64,000 nt of DNA from an uncultured Clostridia bacterium (lineage in GTDB: Bacteria; Bacillota; Clostridia; TANB77; CAG-508). Location: positions 107,018-171,017 of the forward strand of contig CANQSV010000001.1 in assembly GCA_947626605.1 (NCBI GenBank), given 5' to 3'. Below are positions 1 through 8,083 of this stretch, in pieces. The notes under the pieces are model-generated. The model was not told the origin of the DNA, ran no database searches, and saw only the letters and a program-made list of their open reading frames with translations. The position numbers were made by a program, and so were the translations under genes. The first letter of the stretch is position 1; each line of letters opens with the position of its first letter.

Positions 1-188
1 TCCAAATCTGAATATAATGCATCATATTTATCTTTCCATTCTAAAACTTGATCTCTTAATTTATTTTCGGTTCTCTCTACTCCTACAATTTCAACAGCCG
101 CATTTATAGTATTTATTTGCCAAATTATCGCAAATGATAATAGAAAACACATTAGTCCTAAAGTTATTGCAATTTGTATTTTTTTCAT
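1..188 (-). CDS. DUF881-family membrane protein (YlxW/YlxX-like), 3' part outside window
   Basis: Reading from an ATG at 188 toward the left edge gives about 62 codons without a stop. It begins MKKIQIAITLG, continues through one hydrophobic N-terminal segment (about residues 4-22), and then becomes a charged helical stretch rich in E, K and D. A single N-terminal membrane anchor followed by a coiled region, placed directly after divIB, matches the DUF881 proteins (YlxW/YlxX of Bacillus) of the division cluster. The function of that family is poorly defined. The ATG lies 17 bases beyond the divIB stop with a GGAG-like site between, so the two genes are probably cotranscribed. Only the N-terminus is visible, so the family call rests mainly on context. 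Confidence 0.6.
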   Translation of the reverse strand, partial: MKKIQIAITLGLMCFLLSFAIIWQINTINAAVEIVGVERTENKLRDQVLEWKDKYDALYSDL

Positions 189-205
189 AAATACTCCTTT
201 CATAT

Positions 206-1201
206 CTATTCGCTTCTCGAATCTTTATTAGTTTTATTCTTATCTTTCTCTTTATCTTCTTTTTTTTCTACTTTTTTCTTTTCTGGAGAAAAATATACAG
301 GTTGTGTATTTAAATCTCTATCAGCATGAATATCTCCTTTTTTTCCTTTTGTATTCTCTATTGTAGCCTTAATCCAATCAAATTTATTAATTAGATTATC
401 TGCCTCTCCTATATATACATTCTTTTTTTCACTCTCTAATACTAGTTTATAATTTGATTTATTTGAAATGTCTATTTCTGTAATAAGTTCAGCTACATCT
501 GTTGTTTCTGCTACATGATATATTTCTAGAACATCATTCATTTTTTCCAAATCTTCTTCACATAATCTATTATTAACTTTTATATCTTCCATATTTGTTG
601 TTATTCCAGTTAGGATTGGAACTTTTATTTTATCTTTAGATATTTCTAGCATATATCCTTGATTATCTATATACATATATGAATTTGCTAATTTTATCAT
701 ATATGTAGCAACACGTTCTTCTACTTCAAATTTTAATTTGTTAGGTAGCATTCTTACTATCTTTACATTCTTTACATAAGCATTTTCTTTTATTTTTTCT
801 ATAATTTGCTTTTTATTTATTCTATATATGTTTTCCCCATATTTAACACCTGATAGACTTATATAAGTATCACTACTTAGTTTTATATTATTACTTACCT
901 GAATTTCTTCTATATTAAACATTGGAGAAATCATTAAAAAAGATATTATTCCAATTATTAAGCCCACAAAAACTATAAGTTTCAAAAAAGTTTTTAATAC
1001 TGATTTATTTTTTTTCTTCTTACCTCTCTGTTGAGACTCATTATAATTATTTTTATTTTGTCTTTTGCCAGCATTTGTATTTCTTTCAGTTCTTCTCTCT
1101 ACATCTTTTGTGATTCTTTCATCAGTATTATAGTTTTCTCTATTAACTTTATTTGTACTTTTCTTTTTTTGAGGTTGTCTTTTACTAGTTTTGTTTGGCA
1201 A
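206..1201 (-). CDS. divIB: Cell division protein FtsQ/DivIB
   Basis: 331-aa bitopic membrane protein of the division machinery (divisome); it links FtsL/DivIC to septal wall synthesis. The first 65 residues are cytoplasmic, very basic and rich in K/R/N. A hydrophobic segment follows at about 68-92. After it comes an extracytoplasmic POTRA domain (about 93-165, with the typical YVKNVKIVRMLPNKLKFEVEE-like end) and then the FtsQ/beta domain. The C-terminal tail is a low-complexity lysine/glutamate run. The start is TTG (1199-1201), supported by a GGGGTGAT ribosome site 5-6 bases upstream; the nearby ATG is in another frame and closes quickly. It follows murA and precedes a DUF881 gene, as in the Bacillus/Clostridium division cluster. 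Confidence 0.93.
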   Translation of the reverse strand: MPNKTSKRQPQKKKSTNKVNRENYNTDERITKDVERRTERNTNAGKRQNKNNYNESQQRGKKKKNKSVLKTFLKLIVFVGLIIGIISFLMISPMFNIEEIQVSNNIKLSSDTYISLSGVKYGENIYRINKKQIIEKIKENAYVKNVKIVRMLPNKLKFEVEERVATYMIKLANSYMYIDNQGYMLEISKDKIKVPILTGITTNMEDIKVNNRLCEEDLEKMNDVLEIYHVAETTDVAELITEIDISNKSNYKLVLESEKKNVYIGEADNLINKFDWIKATIENTKGKKGDIHADRDLNTQPVYFSPEKKKVEKKEDKEKDKNKTNKDSRSE

Positions 1202-1369
1202 AATTCATCACCCCATAAACTGAATTTTTACATAGCCAATTATACACCATTAAGTTTTAATTGTACAACTTTTTTTCAAAAAAACAGAACTAAAATTTTC
1301 TTGCAATAACTTATCTAGAAAATCTCAGTTCCGCTCCCCACTCATCATTCCCTATTAATCATTTCTCTT

Positions 1370-1445
1370 TCTCAATTTTTCATTCATCATTCACCATTAA
1401 TCATTAATTATTCATCATTCATTATTCACTATTAACTATTCATTA
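1370..1445. repeat. ATTATTCATTA-type AT-rich dispersed repeat, copy 1
   Basis: A run of near-tandem TTCATTATTCA / ATTAATCATT units fills the divIB-murA gap and reads into the last three codons and stop of murA. The same unit recurs at 9173-9228, 37035-37064, 41879-41995 and 62611-62640, always between genes. It is low-complexity but not a simple homopolymer. It is too irregular for a CRISPR or a VNTR array. The rest of the 1202-1369 gap shows nothing recognisable. Confidence 0.6.
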
Positions 1446-2689
1446 TATACCTGAATCCTTCCCCCCAAGCTTCTAATTTTATTATCCAAATTATCATATC
1501 CCCTTAAAATATATTCTATATTATCAACCTTAGTTTTGCCATTTGCATACATTCCCGCAATTACTAATGAAATTCCTCCTCTTAAATCTTTTGCTCTAAC
1601 ATTAGCTGAATTTAATTTTCTTACACCTTTAATAATTGCTGTTCTTCCCTCTATAGTATATTTTGCTCCCATTCTTGAAAGCTCATCTAAATATTTAAAT
1701 CTGTTCTCAAAGATATTTTCTATAACTATTGATGTACCTTTTGCCACTGTCATTATTGTTCCAAATATTGATTGCATATCGGTTGGAAAACCTGGATATG
1801 GCATAGTTTTAATATCAACCGCTCTCAACCTCTTTGGAGCTTTCAATTCAATACCATTATGTATTATATTTAATTTACACCCTGCATCCTCTAACTTCTG
1901 TATTACTGGCTCTATATGCTCTGAAATAACATTGTTTAATTTTACTTCTCCACCATTTATAGCCGTCATGCACAAAAAAGTACCTGCTTCGATTCTATCT
2001 GGAATAATATTGTAACTAACATCTTTTAATTTTTTCACTCCATTTATAACAATCACATTGCTTCCAGCACCGGCTATTTTTGCTCCCATTCTATTTAAAA
2101 AATTCTGCAAATCAACAATTTCTGGCTCCATAGCTGCATTAATAATAGTAGTTTCTCCTTCTGCTAATACAGATGATAAAATAATATTTTCAGTAGCACC
2201 AACGCTTGGAAAATCCAATCTTATTTTACTTCCATTAATATTATCAGCTGAACATTCAATTCTTCCAGAATCTTCGTTTATATTTATTCCTAATTCTTTA
2301 AAAGCTTTCAAATGTAAATCAATAGGCCTAGAACCAATATCACATCCACCTGGGCATGAAAAACATGCTTTTCTATTTTTTCCTATCAAAGCTCCTGCAA
2401 TAATTACTGAAGATCTCATCTCTCTCATCAAATCTTCTGGTATATCACAACTATTAAGCTTACTAGAATCTATTATGTATTTGTTTTTATCTTTTTTTAC
2501 CTTACACCCTAACTCTTCCAAAATGCGAAACATCATTTTTGTATCATGTATATTAGGAACATTATACAGTTTAGAAATACCGCCATTCAAAATAGTTCCC
2601 GCAATTATAGGAAGAGCTGAATTTTTAGCACCAGAAATATCTACTTCACCTTCTAGCTTTCTTCCCCCTTCTATTATATAACTTGCCAT
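1436..2689 (-). CDS. murA: UDP-N-acetylglucosamine 1-carboxyvinyltransferase
   Basis: 417 aa, normal length for MurA. It transfers enolpyruvate from PEP to UDP-GlcNAc, the first committed step of peptidoglycan synthesis, in the cytoplasm. Visible signatures are the N-terminal GAKNSALP substrate loop containing the conserved lysine, and the PGGCDIGSRPIDLH loop with the catalytic cysteine that fosfomycin targets (about residue 117), so a Cys-type and not an Asp-type enzyme. The double EPSP-synthase fold repeats (GAT, AGTF, RGGISLV) are intact. The start has an AGGAGG site at ideal spacing. The final codons overlap an AT-rich dispersed repeat. Many Firmicutes carry two murA paralogues; position beside divIB suggests the division-cluster copy. 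Confidence 0.97.
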   Translation of the reverse strand: MASYIIEGGRKLEGEVDISGAKNSALPIIAGTILNGGISKLYNVPNIHDTKMMFRILEELGCKVKKDKNKYIIDSSKLNSCDIPEDLMREMRSSVIIAGALIGKNRKACFSCPGGCDIGSRPIDLHLKAFKELGININEDSGRIECSADNINGSKIRLDFPSVGATENIILSSVLAEGETTIINAAMEPEIVDLQNFLNRMGAKIAGAGSNVIVINGVKKLKDVSYNIIPDRIEAGTFLCMTAINGGEVKLNNVISEHIEPVIQKLEDAGCKLNIIHNGIELKAPKRLRAVDIKTMPYPGFPTDMQSIFGTIMTVAKGTSIVIENIFENRFKYLDELSRMGAKYTIEGRTAIIKGVRKLNSANVRAKDLRGGISLVIAGMYANGKTKVDNIEYILRGYDNLDNKIRSLGGRIQVYNE

Positions 2690-2757
2690 AAAAAAACCTC
2701 CTACTTTATTTGCTATATATTATGCAAACTAAGTAGGTGGTGTGTTAATTTGAGTGT

Positions 2758-4461
2758 TTATTTTACAAATTCTTCTCTTTTCATTTTTATTGTTGTTGGT
2801 CTTCCATGTGGACAAGTGTATGGGTTTTGCAATTTTAATAAATTTTGTATTAGTATATCTACTTCTTCTCTTTTTAAATCCATATTAGCTTTTACTGCTG
2901 CTTTACATGCTACAGTTGCAATAAATCTGTCTTCTATATCTTTTATTTGACTTCTTGAATCATTCAACATTTCATCAAGTATATCTAAAAACATATCTTT
3001 TCTATTAGTTTTTTCTCTATATTCTATATCTGGTACACCATTTATTTTGATAGTGTTCTCTCCAAAAAATTCTATATCATAACCAATCTTTTTTAGTAAT
3101 TCTTCATTATTTTTTATAAATTCAATTTCTCTATGTGTTAAATTAATAACTTCAGGAACAAGCATCATTTGGCTATTACTTTGATTATTCTTTTTATAGT
3201 TGTCCTTTATCTGCTCATATAAAACTCTTTCATGTGCTGCATGTTGATCTATTAAATATATTTCATTTTCTACCTGTATTATAATATATGTTTTGAAAGC
3301 AATTCCTATATATGTATATTTTACTTCTCTTTTATTTTCTCTTTTTATTAAATCTTTTTCTTCTTGATTATTTTCTAAACTCTCATTTTGATTTGTATGA
3401 TTGTTTGCAAAATTATATTCATTTAAAATATAATTTTCTTTTTCTTTAGATATTTCTTCGTTTCCTAGAAATTTTTCATTTAGAATTGAATTTTTTATTG
3501 CACTATATACTACTCTATGTAATTCTTCTTCATTTTTAAATCTAACTTCCATTTTAGTTGGATGAACATTTACATCATAATAATTTGCTGGCATTTCAAT
3601 ATTAAGTATGAAAAAACCATACATACCAATTCCTGTGCTTCCTTTAAAGGCCTGATCTGCACTGTTTGTTATTATTGCATTTTTTATATTTCTTTTATTT
3701 AAGAATACTATTTGATTTTTTCTACTATCTTTAGCAATTCGCGTATTACCAATAACTCCTGTTATTCTTATATTTTCTTCTTTATAATCAACATCAATTA
3801 TATTATCTGCTATTTCTTTTCCATACAACGTATATATAATGTCTTTTATGTTTCCATTTCCATTTGATTGAAATATATTTTTTCCATCATTTATTAGTTT
3901 AAAAGAAATACTTGGATTTGCTAGTGCTACCTTTTGTATCCATTCTTTTATGTATCTAAATTCTGTTGCATCTTGCTTTAAAAATTTATATCTAACAGGT
4001 GTGTTAAAGAATAAATTTTCTACAGTTATAGTGGTTCCTGTTTTAGCTCCAACCTCTTCTCTACTTAAAATATCTCCTGCTTCTGCCTCTATTTTTATTC
4101 CAAAATCTTGATTTGCAGTTTTTGATATCATTGTTAATTTTGATATTGCTACAATACTTGCTAAAGCTTCTCCTCTAAAACCCATTGAGTATATTTTTTC
4201 TAGATCTTCTACCTGTTTTATTTTACTTGTAGCATGTCTCTCTAAAGAAATAAACATTTCGTCAGCTTCTATTCCTTTTCCGTTATCTACGACTTTTATT
4301 AAAGACTTTCCACCTTTTTTTATTTCAACTATTATATTAGTAGCTCCAGCATCTATTGAATTCTCTACTAACTCTTTAACAACATTAGCTGGTCTTTCAA
4401 TTACCTCACCAGCCGCCATTTTATTAATTGTTAAATCATCTAAGATGACAATATTCCCCAT
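2758..4461 (-). CDS. mutL: DNA mismatch repair protein MutL (endonuclease type)
   Basis: 567 aa. It couples MutS mismatch recognition to strand incision and excision. The N-terminal GHKL ATPase carries ENSIDAGAT, DNGKGI and GFRGEAL motifs within the first 100 residues. An acidic low-complexity linker spans about 335-375. The C-terminal domain has the metal-dependent nicking motif DQHA-x2-E-x4-E, the ACKAA motif and CPHGRP, so this is the latent-endonuclease class found in bacteria lacking MutH. No mutS lies beside it, although mutS-mutL is the common order; the MNT-HEPN cassette occupies the upstream position. Its probable -10 box (TATAAT) lies inside the 25-bp repeat at 4477-4501, 16 bases from the start codon. 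Confidence 0.96.
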   Translation of the reverse strand: MGNIVILDDLTINKMAAGEVIERPANVVKELVENSIDAGATNIIVEIKKGGKSLIKVVDNGKGIEADEMFISLERHATSKIKQVEDLEKIYSMGFRGEALASIVAISKLTMISKTANQDFGIKIEAEAGDILSREEVGAKTGTTITVENLFFNTPVRYKFLKQDATEFRYIKEWIQKVALANPSISFKLINDGKNIFQSNGNGNIKDIIYTLYGKEIADNIIDVDYKEENIRITGVIGNTRIAKDSRKNQIVFLNKRNIKNAIITNSADQAFKGSTGIGMYGFFILNIEMPANYYDVNVHPTKMEVRFKNEEELHRVVYSAIKNSILNEKFLGNEEISKEKENYILNEYNFANNHTNQNESLENNQEEKDLIKRENKREVKYTYIGIAFKTYIIIQVENEIYLIDQHAAHERVLYEQIKDNYKKNNQSNSQMMLVPEVINLTHREIEFIKNNEELLKKIGYDIEFFGENTIKINGVPDIEYREKTNRKDMFLDILDEMLNDSRSQIKDIEDRFIATVACKAAVKANMDLKREEVDILIQNLLKLQNPYTCPHGRPTTIKMKREEFVK

Positions 4462-4476
4462 TATTATTCCCTTTCA

Positions 4477-4501
4477 TGTTATTTTTGGTAATTATATCAT
4501 T
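4477..4501 (-). repeat. 25-bp direct repeat, copy 1, containing a TATAAT box upstream of mutL
   Basis: Bases 4477-4501 are identical to 5274-5298. On the minus strand both copies contain TGATATAATTACC, a good extended -10 promoter element. This copy sits 16 bases from the mutL start; the other sits upstream of the MNT gene. No convincing -35 element is seen upstream of this copy, where the HEPN gene ends. Confidence 0.75.
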
Positions 4502-4514
4502 TATTATATATATA

Positions 4515-4892
4515 TTATTCTACTAATATTAAAAGCTCTTCTGCTGTTTTTATTTGTTGCTCTGTTTCTTCAGGTTTTACAATAAATTCATCATCATAAT
4601 CAGAATCTTCCCTTACTGTAGTTGCTTCTGCAATTTTATGCCCCATTTTTTTAGGAAAAATCTCTGTATTTACATAGTTTTTATTAAAATAAGCAATTAC
4701 ATCTTTATGTCTTTTAAAATCTATTGGCTCTAATGCTAAAATTGCCTTTATACTATGGAAAATAGAATAATATGCCCTATTATTCGCTGATTTATAGAAT
4801 TTTGCTTTATAAAGCATTTTACTTGCTTCTAAATCTTCTTTAGCTTGTTCTATTCTATGTTTTGACAATTCTTTTGATATTTTAGGACTCAC
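4515..4892 (-). CDS. HEPN-domain protein, putative toxin of an MNT-HEPN pair
   Basis: 125-aa all-helical protein. The HEPN RNase signature R-x6-H is present in NRAYYSIFHSIKAIL (about residues 38-52), preceded by the usual HRIEQAKEDL helix. HEPN proteins of this size act as RNA-cleaving or translation-blocking toxins, and the partner nucleotidyltransferase neutralises them, in known cases by AMPylating the HEPN protein near its active site. The start is GTG, inside the last codons of the MNT gene (11-base overlap), with a GGAG site 9 bases upstream, so the two are translationally coupled. Which partner is toxic here is inferred from the family. The cassette is bounded by the 25-bp repeat. Confidence 0.88.
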   Translation of the reverse strand: MSPKISKELSKHRIEQAKEDLEASKMLYKAKFYKSANNRAYYSIFHSIKAILALEPIDFKRHKDVIAYFNKNYVNTEIFPKKMGHKIAEATTVREDSDYDDEFIVKPEETEQQIKTAEELLILVE

Positions 4893-5235
4893 TTAGTACC
4901 ACTCCTTCTCTTTGAACATTCATATAAAATGGTAATGCCTCTAACCAATAATTAAATTTATCTATATTTTTTAATAATGGAGATATACTCGTTTCAAAAT
5001 TATTATTACACTCTACATCATAAGCCAAATGTGCAATTTCACTCCTATATTTTACTATTTCATCATCCATTAAATCTGTTAAAATCATTATATCAATATC
5101 TGAACTTTTGTTGAAATCTCCTCTTGCATATGAACCATATAATATTATTTTTTTTACTCTTTTATCTAAAATTTGATTAACTCCAGTTATAAATTCATTA
5201 ATAATATTGTTTATGTTCTCTGGTATATTTTCCAT
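4882..5235 (-). CDS. MNT-type minimal nucleotidyltransferase, putative antitoxin
   Basis: Small polymerase-beta-fold nucleotidyltransferase, 117 aa. The catalytic GS-x10-D-x-D motif is seen in GSYARGDFNKSSDIDIMIL near residue 35. Proteins of this type paired with HEPN are antitoxins that transfer AMP or otherwise mask the HEPN toxin. A longer frame opens at GTG 5244, but the GAGGGGAG site is only 1 base from that GTG and 10 bases from the ATG at 5235, so 5235 is chosen. The stop overlaps the HEPN start. A -10 box lies in the repeat copy at 5274-5298, with a TTGCAA-like -35 element about 18 bases further upstream. Confidence 0.88.
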   Translation of the reverse strand: MENIPENINNIINEFITGVNQILDKRVKKIILYGSYARGDFNKSSDIDIMILTDLMDDEIVKYRSEIAHLAYDVECNNNFETSISPLLKNIDKFNYWLEALPFYMNVQREGVVLSES

Positions 5236-5273
5236 TATTTTCACACTCCCCTCTTGATTTATGATACATATAT

Positions 5274-5298
5274 TGTTATTTTTGGTAATTATATCATT
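5274..5298 (-). promoter_or_regulatory. 25-bp direct repeat, copy 2: likely promoter of the MNT-HEPN cassette
   Basis: Identical over 25 bases to 4477-4501. On the minus strand it supplies TATAAT, and TTGCAA lies 18 bases upstream (in the 5311-5320 region), giving a plausible sigma-A promoter reading into the MNT gene. The same sequence lies in front of mutL, so the two boundaries of the toxin-antitoxin cassette are duplicates of each other. Confidence 0.65.
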
Positions 5299-5337
5299 AT
5301 TCCTATTTTTTTTGCAAACCTTTTATTTTTTTAATTT

Positions 5338-6114
5338 TTATCCAAAAGCTATATCTAATATCATCATAATAACAAAACCTATTGCAACACCTATTGTTCC
5401 AAGATTTGAATGTTCTCCCTCCTGTAAAGATGGGATTAGTTCTTCTACTACAACATAGATCATGGCTCCTGCCGCTAAAGCCAATAAATATGGTAATATC
5501 GGAACAACTAAACTTGTGAGTAATATTGTGATAACTGCTGCTATTGGTTCCACAATTCCAGATAGAACTCCATATATAAAAGCCTTTGTCTTTGAAGTTC
5601 CTTCACTTTTTAATGGCAATGAAATGATTGCACCCTCTGGAAAATTTTGAATTGCAATACCAATAGCTAACACTAAAGCACCTGCAATTGTTATTCCTGT
5701 ATTTCCTATAATAGAACCTGCTAAAGTTACTCCTAAAGCCATTCCCTCTGGAATATTATGCAAAGTTACTGCCAAAACCATCATTGTTGTCTTTTTCAAT
5801 TTTGCTTTGATTCCTTCGGGTTTATCACCTTTTATATGTAAGTGAGGAATTAAACTATCTAAAGTTAATAAAAAAACAATTCCTAGTAAAAATCCTATAC
5901 TTGCAGGTAACCAAGCAATTATTTTTTGTTCTTCTGCCATATCAATTGAAGGTAGCATAAGTGACCATATTGAAGCTGCAATCATTACACCAGAAGCAAA
6001 CCCTAATAATAACTTTTCTATCTTCACGTTTATTTTATCTTTCATAAAAAATACCATTCCAGAACCTATGGCTGTTCCTAAAAATGGTATTAGTAGTATT
6101 ATTAAAACTTGCAT
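5338..6114 (-). CDS. ZIP-family divalent metal transporter
   Basis: 258-aa integral membrane protein with about eight hydrophobic segments. The ZIP signature is present in the central helices: HNIPEGMALGV in TM4 and NFPEGAIISLPL in TM5, whose His/Glu/Asn residues form the binuclear metal site. Family members (ZupT, GufA) import zinc, iron or manganese into the cytoplasm; the substrate cannot be read from the sequence. A GAGGTGA site stands 5-6 bases before the ATG. It follows the suf genes in the same direction with only 24 bases after sufU, so it may be cotranscribed with Fe-S assembly and provide iron or other metals. This link is inference. Confidence 0.9.
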   Translation of the reverse strand: MQVLIILLIPFLGTAIGSGMVFFMKDKINVKIEKLLLGFASGVMIAASIWSLMLPSIDMAEEQKIIAWLPASIGFLLGIVFLLTLDSLIPHLHIKGDKPEGIKAKLKKTTMMVLAVTLHNIPEGMALGVTLAGSIIGNTGITIAGALVLAIGIAIQNFPEGAIISLPLKSEGTSKTKAFIYGVLSGIVEPIAAVITILLTSLVVPILPYLLALAAGAMIYVVVEELIPSLQEGEHSNLGTIGVAIGFVIMMILDIAFG

Positions 6115-6137
6115 TGCTTCACCTCTATTTTTTTATA

Positions 6138-6569
6138 TTATCTTTTATTTAATATATCTTCAATTGTATGCCATGCTAAAAGAGCACATTTTACTCTAGC
6201 TGGCATATGAGATACGTTTCTAAAAGCAATAGCATCTTCTAATTTTTTCAAATTTTCTTCATCTGTTTCTTCTCTTTTTATCATATCAATAAAAGTTTTT
6301 ATAATCTCTTTTGCTTCCTCTATTGTTTTTCCTTTTAATGTATCTATCATTATAGAGGTAGATGCCTGTGATATAGCACAACCGTGTCCTGAAAAAGCCA
6401 TATCTTTAATAACATTTCCATCTAATTTAATTTCTAATGTTATTTCATCTCCACAATTAGGATTGTGCCCTATTTCAGAATAATCTGGATTTTCTAATTT
6501 CTTTTTATTATATGAATTCATGCTATGCTCCATAATAAGCTCATTATAAACATCATTTAATTCATCCAT
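6138..6569 (-). CDS. sufU: Fe-S assembly zinc-dependent sulfurtransferase/scaffold SufU
   Basis: 143 aa of the NifU N-terminal (IscU-like) fold. The three conserved cysteines are visible in NPNCGDE, GHGCAIS and KCALLAW, with the aspartate of the first motif. In Firmicutes SufU binds zinc and accepts sulfur from the SufS persulfide, passing it to SufBCD. It carries the insertion between the second and third cysteines typical of SufU rather than IscU. It is the last gene of the suf cluster, directly after sufS (about 40 bases apart). Confidence 0.95.
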   Translation of the reverse strand: MDELNDVYNELIMEHSMNSYNKKKLENPDYSEIGHNPNCGDEITLEIKLDGNVIKDMAFSGHGCAISQASTSIMIDTLKGKTIEEAKEIIKTFIDMIKREETDEENLKKLEDAIAFRNVSHMPARVKCALLAWHTIEDILNKR

Positions 6570-6609
6570 ATTGTTTTAATTAGCATTAATATAGCTAATA
6601 TCTCCTTTC

Positions 6610-7833
6610 CTATTTTTTTATATATTTTTCAAACATACTATATGCTTTTTTCAAACCTTTAACCAATCTATCAACATCATCTTTTGTATTATAAATATAG
6701 AAACTAGCTCTACATGTAGAATCTATTCCTAAGAATCTCATCAAAGGCTGTGCACAATGATTGCCAGAACGAACACAAACACCTTCTCCATCTAATATAC
6801 TTGCAACATCATGTGGATGTACTCCTTTTATATTAAAAGAAATAACACTAGAATGATTTTCTTTATTTTTAGTTAAATACAAATCTAAATAATCTAATTT
6901 TGATAATTCTTCTACTGCATAAGAAACTACTTCTTTCTCAATTTTTTGAATATTGTCATAACCGATTTTTTCTATATAATCCATTGCTGCACCTAAACCT
7001 ATTACACCTTCTACATTTTGAGTACCCGCTTCAAATTTATTAGGAAGAGGTGCAAAAGTAGTATCCTGTTCATAAACATATTCTATCATATCTCCTCCCA
7101 TTAAGAAAGGACTCATACTATTTAAAATTTCTTTTTTACCATATAATACACCTATTCCTAGAGGAGCTAGCATTTTATGTCCTGAGAAAATTAGGAAATC
7201 AGCATCTAAAGCTTGTACATCAATTCTCATATGAGGAATACTTTGAGATGCATCTACAATAACTACTGCACCTTTCTTATGTGCATAATCAATTATTTTC
7301 TTCACATTATTAATAGTTCCCAAAGCATTAGAAACATGCGTAATTCCAACAATCTTAGTTTTATCTGTAATTTTATTCTCTATTTCTTCATCATCAATTT
7401 CAAAATTTTCATTTATATACATATAGCTCAATTTACTTCCAGTAGCCTTTGTTACATTTTGCCATGGAACTAAATTAGAATGATGCTCCATTATAGAAAT
7501 TACAATCTCATCATCTTGTTTAACATTACTCATTCCATAAGAATATGCAATTAAATTTAAGCTCTCTGTTGCATTTTTAGAAAAAATAATCTCTTCTCTA
7601 CTTTTTGCATTTATAAACTTTGCAATTTTAGTTCTAACATTTTCATACTCTTCTGTTGCTTCAATACTCAAAGAATACGCCCCTCTATGAGGATTAGCAT
7701 TATATCTATTATAAAAATCCTCAATTGCATTTATTACTTGAAAAGGCTTTTGAGTAGTAGCCCCACTATCTAAATATGAAATTTTTCTATTTTCTAAAAT
7801 TGGAAAATCTTTTTTTATTTCTTCTGCGTTCAA
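6610..7833 (-). CDS. sufS: Cysteine desulfurase SufS
   Basis: 407-aa PLP enzyme (class V aminotransferase fold) that removes sulfur from cysteine and holds it as a persulfide for SufU. Visible residues are the PLP lysine in FSGHKMLAPLG, the histidine of the MEHHSN loop, and the persulfide cysteine in SGNHCAQP near the C-terminus. The open frame extends 14 codons upstream to a TTG at 7875, but that stretch is a perfect 8-bp hairpin (TGCAATGC-GAAA-GCATTGCA) from the adjoining repeat. A GGAGGAGAG site sits 7-8 bases before the TTG at 7833, and this start gives the usual SufS length. Confidence 0.95.
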   Translation of the reverse strand: MNAEEIKKDFPILENRKISYLDSGATTQKPFQVINAIEDFYNRYNANPHRGAYSLSIEATEEYENVRTKIAKFINAKSREEIIFSKNATESLNLIAYSYGMSNVKQDDEIVISIMEHHSNLVPWQNVTKATGSKLSYMYINENFEIDDEEIENKITDKTKIVGITHVSNALGTINNVKKIIDYAHKKGAVVIVDASQSIPHMRIDVQALDADFLIFSGHKMLAPLGIGVLYGKKEILNSMSPFLMGGDMIEYVYEQDTTFAPLPNKFEAGTQNVEGVIGLGAAMDYIEKIGYDNIQKIEKEVVSYAVEELSKLDYLDLYLTKNKENHSSVISFNIKGVHPHDVASILDGEGVCVRSGNHCAQPLMRFLGIDSTCRASFYIYNTKDDVDRLVKGLKKAYSMFEKYIKK

Positions 7834-7893
7834 AACTCTCTCCTCCATCGTTTGTGCAATGCTTTCGCATTGCAATTAATAATTAACTTTTTT

Positions 7894-8009
7894 AACATCT
7901 CTACTGTTCTTGTATGCACGGGTCGTCGGTGCTGAGGCTGTTAAGGCTCTGCCTGTTGTAGGGGCTGGCGTCCTCGACAGCCCGTAAAAATATTAACCGT
8001 AGAGATGTT
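7894..8009. repeat. GC-rich structured repeat (family B), copy 1
   Basis: An island much richer in GC than its surroundings, inside the suf operon. Outer 11-bp perfect arms are AACATCTCTAC (7894-7904) and its complement at 7999-8009. Inside lie ACGGG/CCCGT (7918-7922 and 7981-7985) and a small AGGC/GCCT hairpin. The CTGAGG-TGTTAAGGCT-TGCCTGTT core is shared, in the opposite orientation, with 37626-37693, and the left part is shared with 41806-41853. No protein is encoded. Confidence 0.7.
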
Positions 8010-8019
8010 TTTTCATACA

Positions 8020-8060
8020 AATATTATATTATTTTAAGCGAGCGAAAATAATATAATATT
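8020..8060. repeat. Perfect 16-bp palindrome with GCGAGC loop, possible relic of family C
   Basis: Arms 8020-8035 and 8045-8060 are perfect reverse complements (AATATTATATTATTTT). The 9-base loop AAGCGAGCG contains GCGAGC, the sequence found at the base of the family C elements. It looks like a family C element whose core has been deleted, leaving only arms. It lies between sufD and sufS and could also act as an RNA stability hairpin. Confidence 0.55.
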
Positions 8061-8083
8061 AAGGTTGGATGAATACACAAACA

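Noticed and set aside
1370-1445. Possible CRISPR or tandem repeat array
   Set aside because: Units are irregular and short, have no spacers of constant length, and recur singly elsewhere.
7834-7875. N-terminal extension of SufS
   Set aside because: It encodes a perfect hairpin from the repeat; GGAGGAG before TTG 7833 gives the normal length.
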